Shown here: positions 12,887 to 24,796 of the stretch, piece after piece
How positions within the stretch are numbered: position 1 is the stretch's first letter
How the letters are laid out: every line of letters begins with the position of its first letter
Origin: Moringa oleifera
Lineage: Eukaryota > Streptophyta > Magnoliopsida > Brassicales > Moringaceae
Length of the DNA stretch: 64,000 nt
Direction: 5' to 3'
Assembly (NCBI GenBank): GCA_021397835.1
Contig: JAJFZO010000094.1
Span: 274,001-338,000 of the forward strand
Position numbers and translations under genes: made by a program
The notes under the pieces: generated by a model
The model's database searches: none
What the model was told of the DNA's origin: nothing
The model's input: the letters and a program-made list of their open reading frames with translations, nothing else

Positions 12887-15800
12887 ATTTACATGCCATG
12901 GGGCTGCAGTCCTTTGCAAGCATAATTGGCAGGTAGAGAGGTTTGAATTTCTATGAAGTCTATACAATCCACCTCATTTAAAGAGGTGCACCCGATAGCC
13001 AAAGTTTTAAAGTGTGTAACTACTAGTTCCTAAACACTGCTAATGGCATCTCAATTTCCTTAAAAGCCCTTCTAAATTTTTTCCCATCAGATAGTCCAAA
13101 AGACAACCAGTGGAATATTCTTGCTTTAGAAGCCCCTAATCTTGTCCACTCTTTCAACTCCCTATGGACCCCATGGCAGCCAATTGAATGTAGCTAGAGT
13201 CCTCTTCCAAAGAAGTCTACACCAGCTGCACCATAGAAAGATGTGGCATGCCATCTCGTTTTGCTCCTTGCACCAAAAAAAAAAAAAGAATTAGTTCATC
13301 ATTTCCATTTCCCTCTTTTTTAAACTATCAACAGTGAGGATCCTTTCCCAAACTGCCTCCTAAGTGAAGAATGCCACTTTAGTTGTGGCACCAACCTTCT
13401 AAATAATCTTCTAAGGAAATTTCCCATGGAAGTCTTCACAGTTTGCATTATTTAGCACCTTGAAGAACAATTTATCTCTGAATTTGTTGGTGTTAGAGGA
13501 ACTTTCTTTGATACCACTTGATCCTCCTTGCTCATGTTGACTCTTAAAGCATAGAAGGGTTTCAAACTACCTTACTCCCATTCTTGAGTATTCCTCCTAA
13601 ATTGAACTAACCAAGAAGTCTCACTATGAACAACACACATAAATTCATTGGTCCAATCATTTTTGTCACATGCTAAGGATTCCTAGCCCAAATATTCCTC
13701 CTTAAGCGGCCTTTCTAAACCCCATGAGTCATGACAAAACCTAATAGAATTACCATGCCCTAAACCTCGCCAAAGGCACCAACTCCCCCAACCCCTTCTA
13801 ATTGCGCACACTTTGGTTCCAAAGTGAGGAAATTGCTGCTAGAGACTGGTCCTTTATTTGATGGGATGGTTTTCATGCCAGCCTTTGAATTCCTACTCGT
13901 TTGTGGTTTTATACTCTGTACCAACCTGCTGATCTTTGCTTGAGAAATCTTTTGGCAACCTTAGCTTTTCTATAACAGGCTACTTGTGGATTTCAGCATC
14001 CTATCAACTTAAGGAGATTGTTATATGCCATCCGAAACTGTATGAGTCATGTTTTCTGGATGATTCAAAAAGAGGTGGTGTTAGTTTATATATGTATGAT
14101 TGTCTGTTTGTGTGTGCATGTGTGTACATGTGCATGTAAATCTTTGCTGTGTGCATGTGCATCTACATTTTACTTGTGTGTGAAGGTGCATCCATGTATA
14201 TGTGTATAGTTCTTAGTCTTGGCTGTAATATTTTGTATTTTGTGTCTGTTGATACAACATCTTTGGGTATGGTGGTGGTGTTCTTTTTCTACTATGGACT
14301 GAAATGGCCTTAACATGTAACTCCTTTAACATTGGAGAGTAATTTGTAGTCAATCAAACTGCATTTTTCTGCCCTAGTGTCCTAATATTAGTCCCTTAAA
14401 CATTCTCTTTGGTCACTTTGATGCACCATCACTTCTTCCTAGGAAATCAGGACTTTTTGCCAGAGTATCACTCTCAATTCTATTCTTTTGCTGTCAAGAT
14501 ATATTGCTAAGTATATTTATAAGACATTCTTTCCTGAGATCTCTTGCTACTTTGTTAATAGAACAAAAATCCAAATCTCAAAACAGTTGATAATAATGGA
14601 GAGTTATGCTTTGAACATTAAAAAATGGGAATATCTTGTCCTTGTTCAGCAGGAGTCGGTGAAGCAAAATTTGCAGTATGTGCGATAGTTGATGGCCTTC
14701 GATTGTTTGGAGGAGGAAGGGAGAGAGTTATGTGTCCACCTTTCCAGTGTATAAATCAAAATGTGCTCTTTATTTATCCATCTTATACAAGCTTATCCAT
14801 TAAAATTAGTGTCCTTAACTAGGGTTTAATCCTTGCTGGTCTTTGTGTGTTGAATTCAGGATTAATTTTGAAATGAGCTTATGTCAGACTAGATTCTTAC
14901 GCTTGTTTTTTTTTTTTTTTTTTTTTTTCCCTTTCTCCAATCCTGCAGGGTTCTGAGGTTCAGTTCACCTCTCCTACAGAATGTTCATACCCCAGAAGTC
15001 CAGCTCTTGCGCTTGGTTTAACTGCAGCTGTGACACTTATGATAGCTCAAATAACTATTAATGTTGCAACAGGCTGCATTTGTTGCAGAAAAGGCCCTCA
15101 TCCTTCCACCTCGAATTGGACAATAGCTTTGGTCTGCTTTGTTGTTTCCTGGTAATATTTCATGCAGCACTTTGATAGAGTTGATTGATTCCATAGCTTT
15201 TCCTGTCACTTGTTCCTTTTATATGGTTGCCTCTGCTGTTGTTGTTGTGGTGTTACGATTGTAGACATTATCATACTCTGCTCTAATGGATTCCTCCAGA
15301 CCTTAATCATTGCCCTACTTAGACAGCTTTTTGTTTCTACTGTATTTTATTGAGAAAATATGAATTAAGGCTAATTGTAGTTCAACCAAAAGAATGTTAA
15401 AATTGGAGAACATGGTTTGGCAGGTTATGACTAGCCTTAGAGATCTAGGACTACACTGAAATCAAGGGCAAGGACACCAGAGAGAAATGATAAAGAATTT
15501 AGGTGGTTCAGCTGGTAGCCTACATCTTCAGGTGAGAAATAATAGAAAGAATCCACTATGAAATAGGAGATTCAGTGAATTGGTTCTTTCCCCCCATCTC
15601 AGGTGTATCCTTGCTCATATTCGAGCCTCTGTCACAGCAAAAGCTGACCATGCAGCCACAACCCCTTCAGTTCTCACTGGCTCAAAATAGGTTTCCTGAA
15701 CTTGGAACAACTCTCTCGGGCGTCTCTGTAAGATAAATCCAAATTCCATGGGTTAGTTGCATGAAATAAGATCGGATGTAGTTTACAGCAGAGATATTAG

Positions 15801-18251
15801 CAAAGCAAAAGACGCTTAGCCAGAAGATGTGATCGGGCTTTGCGAAGCCCTCCTGGGCCTTCAAGCCCGCAATCAGGATTCCATAACCCGGCTGTATCCT
15901 TCAACTTCTGCCCATCTGATTGAGAGGAGATAATCCAATTTGTAGCAACAGCAGCTGGAAGACAATGGCTGTCCACCCAAACCCTGGGCTGGTATTTCAA
16001 ATCTGAACTGATGAATCTGATGAATGATCGGATCAGGAAGCATGCTGCAAAAATTGCCCTGTGGAATTGACCAAGAAATGAAGTCACCATTAATTCAGAT
16101 GAGGGGCAGTGCACTGTTAACAATAACTTTAATCTCAGATAGATATTGACATACATTTCTACCGCCAATCTTTTTTCTTTTTTTTTTTTTTGGCTTTCTG
16201 TTCTGTTTTCCTATCTTCTTGAGCCTAATGGATATTCTCGACACGGTTAAATTTTAGATGAAGAGGTCAAGTCCAAATTTTTATTATGGTACCTCCAAGT
16301 TCTGTTCTAATTACTGATACAGTCATCTTTAGATTGGGTGAAATACTCGTTAAGCCTGGTCTCCATCGACACTGATTTGGCAATATGTAGGGGAGTCCAT
16401 CACTTAGCTGTTGTTAACCCATGGCATCATTTTCTTGACTCTTAACCCAATACAATTTTATGGCAGGTACCGAAATTCGGAACCCTGTCTGGATTAGTTT
16501 GATATCAGGTTAGGTTTGGGTAGGTTTGGATATGGATTTCATTCGGGTTGGATAAAATTCAGTTTATGATTGTATTTTTGAATGATTTCCTTGTTCTCTT
16601 GGCTGTTATTTAATTTATTGTCTATATTAATTTACATATGTATGTGTAATTACGAACTCATATATAGTATTCTCTATACCTACATGCATACATATATGTA
16701 TTTTTTCTATAGGTATATATGTTATTATTTCTTCCTTTTCTCATTTCCTACTACAAAAAAAAAAGAATATATATATATATATATATATAAAGGCTATATT
16801 ACATAGCAATGCATTCATGTTCATAGTTATGGGTTCGATTGGGTTAGGATTCTAACTATTTTCCATTTACGAACTCAATGTATAAACCTTTAACCAAAAT
16901 ATCAATTACTTTATTGAGAGAAACTCACCATTATTGTTGCCGTAATACTAATTATTTGGTTTTTTTGAAGTTTAATTGTGATATTAATTATTTGTCATTA
17001 GATTTTTTTTTTTTTTTTTTTTGGAAGTTATATATCGTCAAGGTGTTGTCTTTGGTTGAAAGAACAATTCCTTTGCTCATCTTAGTCATGATGGAGATAC
17101 ACTTGGCAGCTCTTTGTTGGACTTGCACCTTCATCATTTTACCTTTAGTTGATCCATGACTGCATGTCATTTTGCAAGATAACCAGACTTCCAAAATCAT
17201 TTTTGTGAGGATGTTAGTATCACCTCTTTTTGAACTGTTGCAATCAAAGAAAAACTGTTCTTGCCTCCTGGCCTTTCCACAAATTCCCCTTTTGTATCAT
17301 GCAATGTTGATTTTGTGGGAGAATCCAGAAAATTTTCAACTGCCTGATAGAATAATTATGTCTGACCCAAATGGTGTACCCTCTCAGACAGTAACCTTGT
17401 GAGCATTTCACATCAAATTAAAGCATAACAATCAATTTGGGTGTGTCACTCTTCCACTCATGACTAACATAAATTCTGCCATTGGTAAATTCCTTCAAAA
17501 ATCAATAAAATGCACTTGGCATCTTGTTCTTATGTTCATGGAATTCTCTCTTCCCTAGGAAAATTAAGCCTTCTCAATGATAATTATGCTTTTTATTTTG
17601 AGTTTTAGCTTGTAGATTAGCCTTGTAAACTTGATTATTCCATGTTTATTGTTGGGGAATCGGAATTTTTTATTTCTATGTTAACAAAAGTGGAAAGATA
17701 AATATCCTTTTTCAATTTCATGTGCATTCTGTTACCTGGGGACCTATATGTGTTGTTTGATAGGGAAAATAAGCTTAAATGAGCATCATAATATTTCATT
17801 ATTGATTTATACAAAAAAGAAAAGAGTATATGTGAACTGCATGATGGTTTTTGGTTATGGCGTATGCATCACGGGTTCAGTGTAATGTGGGTGATTGATT
17901 CCTTGCTCATGCAGGTTCACCTTCGTAATTGCATTTCTCCTGTTGTTAACTGGTGCTGCTCTGAATGATCAGCATGGTGAAGAGAGCATGTACTTTGGCA
18001 ACTACTACTGTTATGTTGTAAAGCCTGGAGTCTTTGCTGGTGGTGCTGTTTTATCCCTTGCAAGTATCACCCTTGGAATTCTCTACTATCTCACCTTGAC
18101 CTCAGGAAAGAATGATAACGTTCCATTGGGCACCCCTTCTGTTCCTAATGGTGGCGGGATTGCTATGGGACAGCCCCAGATGCCACCCCAGAGCACTCAT
18201 GATCCTGTTTTTGTACATGAAGATACATATATGAGACGGCAGTTCACTTGA
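11261..18251 (+). CDS. DUF1218 four-pass membrane protein
   Basis: Three exons: 11261-11356, 14949-15151 and 17915-18251. They join to 636 nt, 211 aa plus stop. Both introns are GT-AG and are long (3.6 and 2.8 kb). The protein starts MERRVLVVCSVVGLLGLLSA, a hydrophobic segment (about residues 5-26). Further hydrophobic segments lie at about 51-76, 90-116 and 137-161, with the CICC motif after the second and a conserved Cys in NYYCYVVKPG. The tail is Pro/Gly/Gln-rich and hydrophilic. This is the plant-specific DUF1218 family. Some Arabidopsis members (MWL1/2, VCC/DEAL) affect secondary-wall lignin or vein patterning, but this sequence looks closer to uncharacterised members, so I do not assign a role. 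Membrane location is inferred from the hydrophobic segments. The start is the first ATG after the GA-rich leader, and the family N-terminus agrees. Confidence 0.93.
12853..12883. repeat. (TA)n microsatellite in intron 1 of the DUF1218 gene
   Basis: An uninterrupted run of TA dinucleotides within the first intron, likely length-polymorphic. Confidence 0.9.
12950..13850 (-). mobile_element. LINE 3'-part fragment inside intron 1 (zf-RVT region)
   Basis: On the minus strand the sequence reads, from high to low coordinate, GHGNSIRFCHDSWGLERPL, then VPTTKVAFFTWEAVWERILT, then WCKEQNEMACHIFLWCSW. This is the order of the RT C-terminal region and the zf-RVT zinc-binding domain (C-x-EE-x-H-x-C pattern) of plant LINEs. 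It is antisense to the host gene and interrupted by stops. Only the 3' section is present, as expected from ordinary 5' truncation. The exact ends are not visible. Confidence 0.75.
15590..16175. other. Unrecognised balanced-composition insert in intron 2
   Basis: This segment of the second DUF1218 intron has clearly higher GC and sequence complexity than its surroundings and is open over long stretches on the minus strand (123 codons from 16168 down to 15797, overlapping another frame down to 15682). The translations, with words such as GNFCSMLPDPIIHQIHQF in one frame and SHLLAKRLLLCQY in another, match no family I recognise. It could be a captured gene fragment, a retroelement LTR or a transcribed noncoding insert. 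Confidence 0.35.
16767..16789. repeat. (AT)n microsatellite in intron 2
   Basis: A run of AT dinucleotides following an A-rich tract in the second intron of the DUF1218 gene. Confidence 0.85.
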
Positions 18252-19727
18252 TTGCAACATCCATCATGGGAAGACTTGATGAAACTCACATCTTGAGCAG
18301 ACCATTCAGACCATAGGAGAAAAGGGGAGAGCACTGTTGCTCTCCTCTCCTGGAATCAAGAGTGTCACGCATTAGTATTCGATTGTGTTAGTGTAGATGG
18401 TGAAGCTGTATATAAGAGCTGAATGGATTATTAAAATGTTTAAGAGAAATGTTGTTAGGAGGATGGTACTCGTTAAACCTGTGCTATTACAGATACATGG
18501 AGTGTGAGTCGATGATTGCCTGCATGTACAACAATGAAGATATGAAATTTAGGAAAAAATCAATTGGTAATTAAAGTGATTGGGAGTTACTTAGCTGAAG
18601 CTTGTTCTGAGGACATGGCAGCCTTGTTTCCTCTGATGGGTTTTGTGTCCTGTAGTTTTGCTGAAAGTGGAAAATGAACATTGTGAAGTGTGACACTTGG
18701 CGAGTGATGTTTACTGTTGCAATATGAGGTTTAAATTTTTTGCAAATGGATTTCTAATGCTAATTCATGTTGTAGAGTCTCCAAATTGGAATTGGCCATT
18801 GAATTTCCAGCAGGGGTTTCATAATTGGAAAAGTACTGCATAAACCCTCTTGAATGAAAAAAAAATAAAACAAAAAAAGATTTTTTAATATATTTTTGAG
18901 CATATTTTTTAAAAAAATTAGTTTTGATGGGTCAATTATAATAAAATGGAACCCTTGATTCATCAAAATTCAATTGCTCAAAACAATTTTCTCACAAAAT
19001 TGTTGTTGATTGAAATAATTTTCTCACGAATTAAGTTCCAATTTCAATGTATTTTACTTTTTACATTTTTATTTTGTTTAAAATTTGAGTTTTGACAAAT
19101 CTCATTTTCGTTCAAAATTCTCTTTTTAAAATTAAAATTTTATTTTTTCAGAAAAATTATTATTAATTAACTTTCTTTTTAAAAAAAATAATTTTTGTTG
19201 ATTGATGAATTTTTTTCCTAAAAAATGAGTTTTAATTTAAATATATTACAATTTGTTAATCTCTCTTTTACTCAAAAATTAAAATTTTAATAAAAACAAA
19301 TCTTAAATTTGAAGTTTTCTCTCACATTTTAAAATTTTTTCTTTTTTAAACTGATTACAATATATATTTATTTACTTATTTATTTTAAAAATCAACAGTA
19401 ATTATTTTTAATTTTAACGTAATTCAAAAAATTTGATTTCATCAAATTCAACATATCAAATTTTATTTAGATATAATTTAAATTTTAAATTTTATTTAAA
19501 ACAATATTACCGAAAAATTTAATATCATGGCATAAGTACTCTTCACTAGTAGTCTATTCTTTAATACTACACAAACCATATGAAATCAATTCATCACTAA
19601 GATGGGCAGGTCAGGTGCCCCCTTTGAAATTGGATGCAGTGATCTTTAAGTAACATAAGTCGATAAAACAACTTATGCTGCACAAATCTAAGAAAAGAAA
19701 ACAGAATTTAGATTCAAGAGAACTCTG
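18252..19727. other. Tail-to-tail intergenic region
   Basis: Starts as the 3' UTR of the DUF1218 gene (balanced composition to about 18800). It then becomes AT-rich with many A and T runs (18840-19520), and ends with the 3' UTR of the convergent ENH1-like gene (about 19560-19727). No gene or element is recognised. Confidence 0.5.
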
Positions 19728-22076
19728 TCATTGAAGACCATAAACAAGCAGCGCCCCAACTGCACCAACACCAGCCAACAACCCAACAAGGACTCCTACA
19801 GGAGGCAAGCCCCCACCAATTGCTTTTCCAGTGTTCACATCATACCGTGCGAACCTCTTTTTTGGAGCTCTACATTGTGGGCAAGCATACGTATCAGGCT
19901 GCAAAAAGAAAATTAAAGAGAACCTAAGTTAGAAGCTTTCATCAGTAAGAAACAATCTGCAGAGTAAGACCGTAAGGCCAGAAAAACTACCGCTGATGTT
20001 TCTTATATAAAGTGGTTGTACATACATCACAAAAAATGATCTGCAGATGCCTCTCATAAACCAACAGTTAACAATTACTAGCCGAATAAAATGGCATACT
20101 ATTTGTTCATTTACATTCGTATAGATTTTTCTCTGATTCTGCTGTTAGTGTGCATGTGACAGGGTCAGGGACAGTGGATTTAGATTTGGTGTTCAATGTG
20201 AATTGCCCGTGACAACGATTATTGTTTGATAAGTAAAGGTTCCTTTTCATGAGGAACAGAGAAGAAAAGCTTGCCTGCTCATCAAAAGGTTTCTGCAAGG
20301 TATATATGAATCCACAGTCAAGGCATATATGAGTAGCCCTCGCCTGCAAAATGCAGAATCTGAATATCATCTTCATGTTTAATAAAAATAACCTCCACCT
20401 TGAAGTCTAGTGAGTGAAATGATAAAACATATAAATATGTAGTTGAAGCTTATGATGCTTGCCTTCTGAGCCTCTGTCAACTTTCTTCCAAAGCGAGGAG
20501 GAGCTGGACGCTTTGGTAAACGTTTGACATCTACATCCACACCTCTGCATTACAAAATTGGTTGGACAAGGGAGGGAGAAATCTCTTTGAAGGAACATAA
20601 CAATAGCAAAAATGCCCAAAGGATCACCACTCTCAATTGGAAATTTGAGATTTTGTTCATTCTTTTTTCTTCTTGTAGTTAAGCGATGGGGTTTAGGTAA
20701 CATAAGTTGTATTTACAATGTGCATGTTTGAGTTCAACATTGCATTTCATAGAGAAATAAGGCAAATATAAGTGCATAATGACAAACTGTAGCAGAACTT
20801 GTATGTGGTTGTTTTGAGTATTGATCAAACACCAAAATGAAAAAAATTGGAACTGAATTACGTGAAGATGTATCCCATCTACTTATCCTCATAGTCATGG
20901 GGTTCTCAATTTTGAGTTGACAATCAAAATCATCAAATGGGATTTGCACCTTCGATCTCTTAAATTTCATTCCAACCATCCATATAGTCCTCCCGTCTAT
21001 GCAAATGACAAACCCTGTCTCACTACTTTGCTTAATCTCTACGTTGTTGCTATCAAATACATATGCGTGAGAGTAACTGTACTGTTCATTCAGCAATTCA
21101 CAACATGGGCATGATTAATTTTTCGAAAGTAGATAATGTATCTTGGTTTATTTTTCATATGCTTCAATAGATAATAAAACAATCCTAAACAAATACGTCA
21201 TACCCATGAAAAGTAAGTTATAATTCGGTTAGTCAAAAAGCTTTTGAAGTCTATGTCAAGAATCACTGTCAGACCAACAAATTTTTGTACTTAATGATAC
21301 CAAAACCTTGCAAGTAATATAAATTTACAAAATATATGAATTTGAGAGCAATGAAACAGAGAGAAGAGAACCTGCTTACAACAAAGTAGACTGAATCTGG
21401 CTTCGCTTGGATCGCGGTTTTTGTAAATCCGAGCTTGTCAGCAGGCCAAAGTTCGTCACCGAAGAAGCTGCTCGTGTAAAGTACTTGGTCTCCGGCCTTC
21501 AGCCCTGCTTTCGCTGCATTTCCACCTCCCTCCACAGCCTACATCAACCACATTTTGATTCCTTCAAAAAAAAAACCTTGGTTTTGGAACAAAATAACAG
21601 AAGTAACAGGCTTTAAATCAGCAAATCATGACAAGCTGACAACAAGAAGCATGGAACTCACGGTGATGACTACGCCACCACCTTGTTTTTGACCCAAAGT
21701 CAGACCCAGTGGCTTGTCAACCTCAACCTCAATGTTCTTTGAAGCTCCGGCGGTTCTTGCATTAATTTGAAATCCTCTTGTTAGATTGGTGAAATTGCCG
21801 TTTTTGCCAGCTATGAAGAAATCGGAGACGCCCCTTTTAGCTTCTGGAAGCGACAGGCCGGTGAATGCAGTTTTCTAGCGAAACAGAAAGACGCAGACAG
21901 TTTTGTCAAATGAGTTATTCATTTGGCGGCGAAGCCTGCAGATAAAAAAGAGCAGTAAGGAGGCATACCTGGCAATTGTAAGATGTGAATGACTTGGGAG
22001 AAGTTTTGAGGGTGTGGCTTCTGGTGAAAGTAGGAGAGTATGAGGAAGAGGCACCTGCGACCACAGCTGTTGACAT
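19728..22076 (-). CDS. ENH1: ENH1-type chloroplast PDZ and rubredoxin-like protein
   Basis: Six exons on the minus strand: 22076-21969, 21874-21662, 21538-21372, 20544-20463, 20343-20275 and 19898-19728. They join to 810 nt, 269 aa. Residues 1 to about 60 are Ser/Thr-rich and look like a plastid transit peptide. A PDZ-like domain spans about 83-163 (LGLTLGQ loop at 92-98). A rubredoxin iron site has Cys197, Cys200, Cys219 and Cys222 (CLDC and CPQC). Residues 241-268 form a glycine-rich transmembrane anchor. This is the layout of Arabidopsis ENH1 (At5g17170), a plastid rubredoxin-like protein linked to salt and redox tolerance in sos3 plants. Redox function here is inferred from the family. 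ATG 22076 is the first after an in-frame upstream stop. Introns 4 and 5 both use a GC donor (AAG|GCAAGC and CAG|GCAAGC). The family protein joins exactly at these sites and no GT alternative preserves the conserved KARATHICLDC and FDEQPDTY segments. Confidence 0.95.
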
Positions 22077-22249
22077 ATTTGATTCAGGACAATTGCGACA
22101 CAGAGAGAGGGTTGCGTTTTCGCGATCAGTTGCAGCAGTGCGTAGGTGTGGGAGTGTGGCCTACCGTCGTTCTGTGTGGATAGGAGTGCGTGACCGTGAG
22201 TAGAGATAACCCATTTAAGAGTCCTCGTGCGGTGGGAAGAAGAACAAGG

Positions 22250-22693
22250 AGTGGATATCGTGTGTAACACTGTCCATCATGGGATTTTTATCTTTCTTTT
22301 GTTTTCCACCCTTACCATTGACCAACTTCTCCAGCTCTCTTCTCCTATTGTCTTTGGACACAGCTCCTATATCCTCGGTGCAATGCCGCTCTCTAAAAGA
22401 AAATTGAGGCAATGGGGTTTCTCAACTCTAAGGTAATGGCAATGTTCTCTTTTTTAATATAAAGATCATTTAGGTGGATGGTGATCATAGCCTTATAAGT
22501 ATCTGAGATGAACAAATTGAAGACAATTGTAGGATGTTGAACAATCCCAAAATAAGAACACAAGCCTCCATCTAATCGTTCAAGAATGGAGATAAAAAAA
22601 AAAAAAAAAATCAAAAGGATGAATAGGGCGACTAGCTTCGAAGCAAATCTATTAAAAAAAAAAAAAACACACCTGCTAGAAATTCAAGATCTA
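22250..22693. other. Intergenic DNA upstream of the ENH1-like gene
   Basis: Contains the presumed promoter and leader of the minus-strand ENH1-like gene on its left, then A-rich tracts (22587-22607, 22653-22667). No gene is visible. Confidence 0.4.
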
Positions 22694-22701
22694 AGTAAAA
22701 C

Positions 22702-23507
22702 CAGTGACGGAACATAGTGGGCTACCCAAACTATATTCCAAAGTAATTTTTTTATGTATATATGAACTTTGAAAAAAAATTATTATTTTTTCAAAAATTA
22801 TTATTTTTTAACTTTGAAGTAATTAATTGTTAATTTTTTAAAAAAATTTGAAGTAACAAGTTGTCTTATTTTTTTAAAAAAAATTAAGTAATAAATTTAT
22901 TTTTAATTAAGTAAAGAGATCATAATAAAATAATTTAACCATTTATTATCTTTTTATGATTTTTTAATTTTAATTCATGTTTGAATTTGTATATAATTAA
23001 TTGAGTTTATATATTTAGAATCTTGCTTTCTTTTTTTTTTTTTTTTTTGGCTCTTCATTACTATTTCTTTTTTATGTTTTATATACTTGCAAAGATTAGT
23101 AAATGTCTATAGAAACGCATAAAGTCAGAAAATACATCATGCTCAATTTCATAAGATAATACTTAATCTATTGTATGCGATGACACCAATAGCACTACTT
23201 GTTGAAATTATAGGTTTTAAATATAATAAAATAAAATATTTAAAGTGCTCAATGATTCTGACAAATACTAAGTGATAAAAAAGTTACTCAAAAGTGTTAA
23301 ATTGAAAATCAAAATTTGTAGAAGTAGTTATCTTGACAAGCCTATATTTTTTTTTCAATCCGGTTTTAAGTTTAATCATAAATAATTATACTTAAAATTA
23401 ATTCATTACATTTCTTATTTTAATATAATTTTACATTAAAATAAAAAAATTATAACTGATAAAAAAAATTTTACCCCACCCTAATTGAAAATCCTGGTTC
23501 TGCCCTG
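22702..23507. mobile_element. hAT-like non-autonomous element with 8-bp target duplication
   Basis: The left end reads CAGTGACGGAAC. The right end, read on the other strand, is CAGGGCAGAACCAGGATTTT, the sort of CAGTGGCGGAACCAGGA-type terminus common in plant hAT-like elements. It is flanked by AGTAAAAC (22694-22701) and ATTAAAAC (23508-23515), an 8-bp duplication with one mismatch, which is the length hAT transposases make. The 806-bp interior is AT-rich and has no transposase, so it is non-autonomous. Confidence 0.65.
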
Positions 23508-23515
23508 ATTAAAAC

Positions 23516-24660
23516 ATACACAGTTATCGTGTTGCAAATGATTTTGAAATTGAATAATGCATATTTCAATGAAGGAATAAATTCTTCTGATGCATGTGAC
23601 TTCCTTGACCCAGCCCATTGGTCATTCAAGGGCCATTGATCTCGACAAATGGATCGCCTACATAAGGTCTGAGACTCAATCATTGAGGTGGTCAGTGCAA
23701 ATGTTATTATCCTATGCACTAACAAAGAGTGACTGACAGTGATCGATGTACTGAAGTCATTCCCTAGGCTTTTACATGATTCACATTTTTGTTCTTTTTA
23801 CAAGCCGCTTAAATTACCAATTTGTTCTATCTGCTATTCTTGAATTCATAATTCTTAGCAAGCAACTTCTAATAATTGTGTTGGGTGAATTAATAGATTC
23901 CATCGTTGTCACCTTGTTGATTGTGTAAGAATCAGCTATGGAGATCTAATAGGGCATCATGATTGAAGTTGTTTTATCTTATGGACTAGTGGATACTCGA
24001 TATTTTCATTGTTTTTGGCATGTGGGACATGAAATATTTTCCAAATTCAAATTTGCATTACCCATTTTTGCAAGGCTCCCAAGATGTTCTTCATTACTAT
24101 CTTGAGGTTTCTAGATTGGACACTCCCCACCAACATTGTGATCCATCTATTCATGCACATTCATGTCTATAAACAAATAATCGTGATTTGCTTTGGGTTG
24201 AATGTTCTGGACATTCTCCTAGGTTGCATGGGATTGTTGCGCAGGTACTGTCCTACTTACTTGGTCACTTCCCACACAATAGCTCAAGTGACCATGTGCA
24301 GTTTGGTCTACATTCTTTATAACCAAATTCAATATTAGACGTCGAAGGTTATGTCCAGCCTATACCAAAAAATCAATATTTGAGTCACATGCCATCCGAA
24401 CTCGAAGCATGCTCCCTCCATCACTATTTAGTGTACTCATGTTTCATTGTATGACAAGAAAGATTAAATTTCTTCTGTGATAATGAATGAAAAAAAATAA
24501 AACTTAGGTATTACTTTAACATGTGAGAAAATATTAAAACAAATGCTTACTATTATATATAAAATATAAATATCCATGAGAATAGACAAACAAATACGTG
24601 GCTAGTCACATTAGTGACTATGTCCACCCAGAAAGAGCCATGTGAAAGCTTCTATTGAGC
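23516..24660. other. Intergenic region, no supported gene
   Basis: Balanced composition with one 84-codon open stretch at 24084-24338 that resembles no family and lacks any visible gene context. The right edge (about 24660-24796) should be the 3' UTR of CDC20. Confidence 0.4.
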
Positions 24661-24796
24661 AGAGAAACGAAGTACACACAGCACATCTTTCCCAATTACA
24701 GGTATCCACCAAGTCAACTGTACAACTGTATATTATATATAAAACAGCTTGGAATTAGAGTCAACTCAGATCGGTTAGCAAAATCTGCAACAGACA

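Noticed and set aside
21875..22270. A 131-codon minus-strand protein
   Set aside because: It overlaps exon 1 of the ENH1-like gene in another frame. The real frame starts at 22076 and joins to the conserved exons.
24084..24338. 84-codon frame with hydrophobic segments
   Set aside because: No family resemblance, no splice or promoter context.
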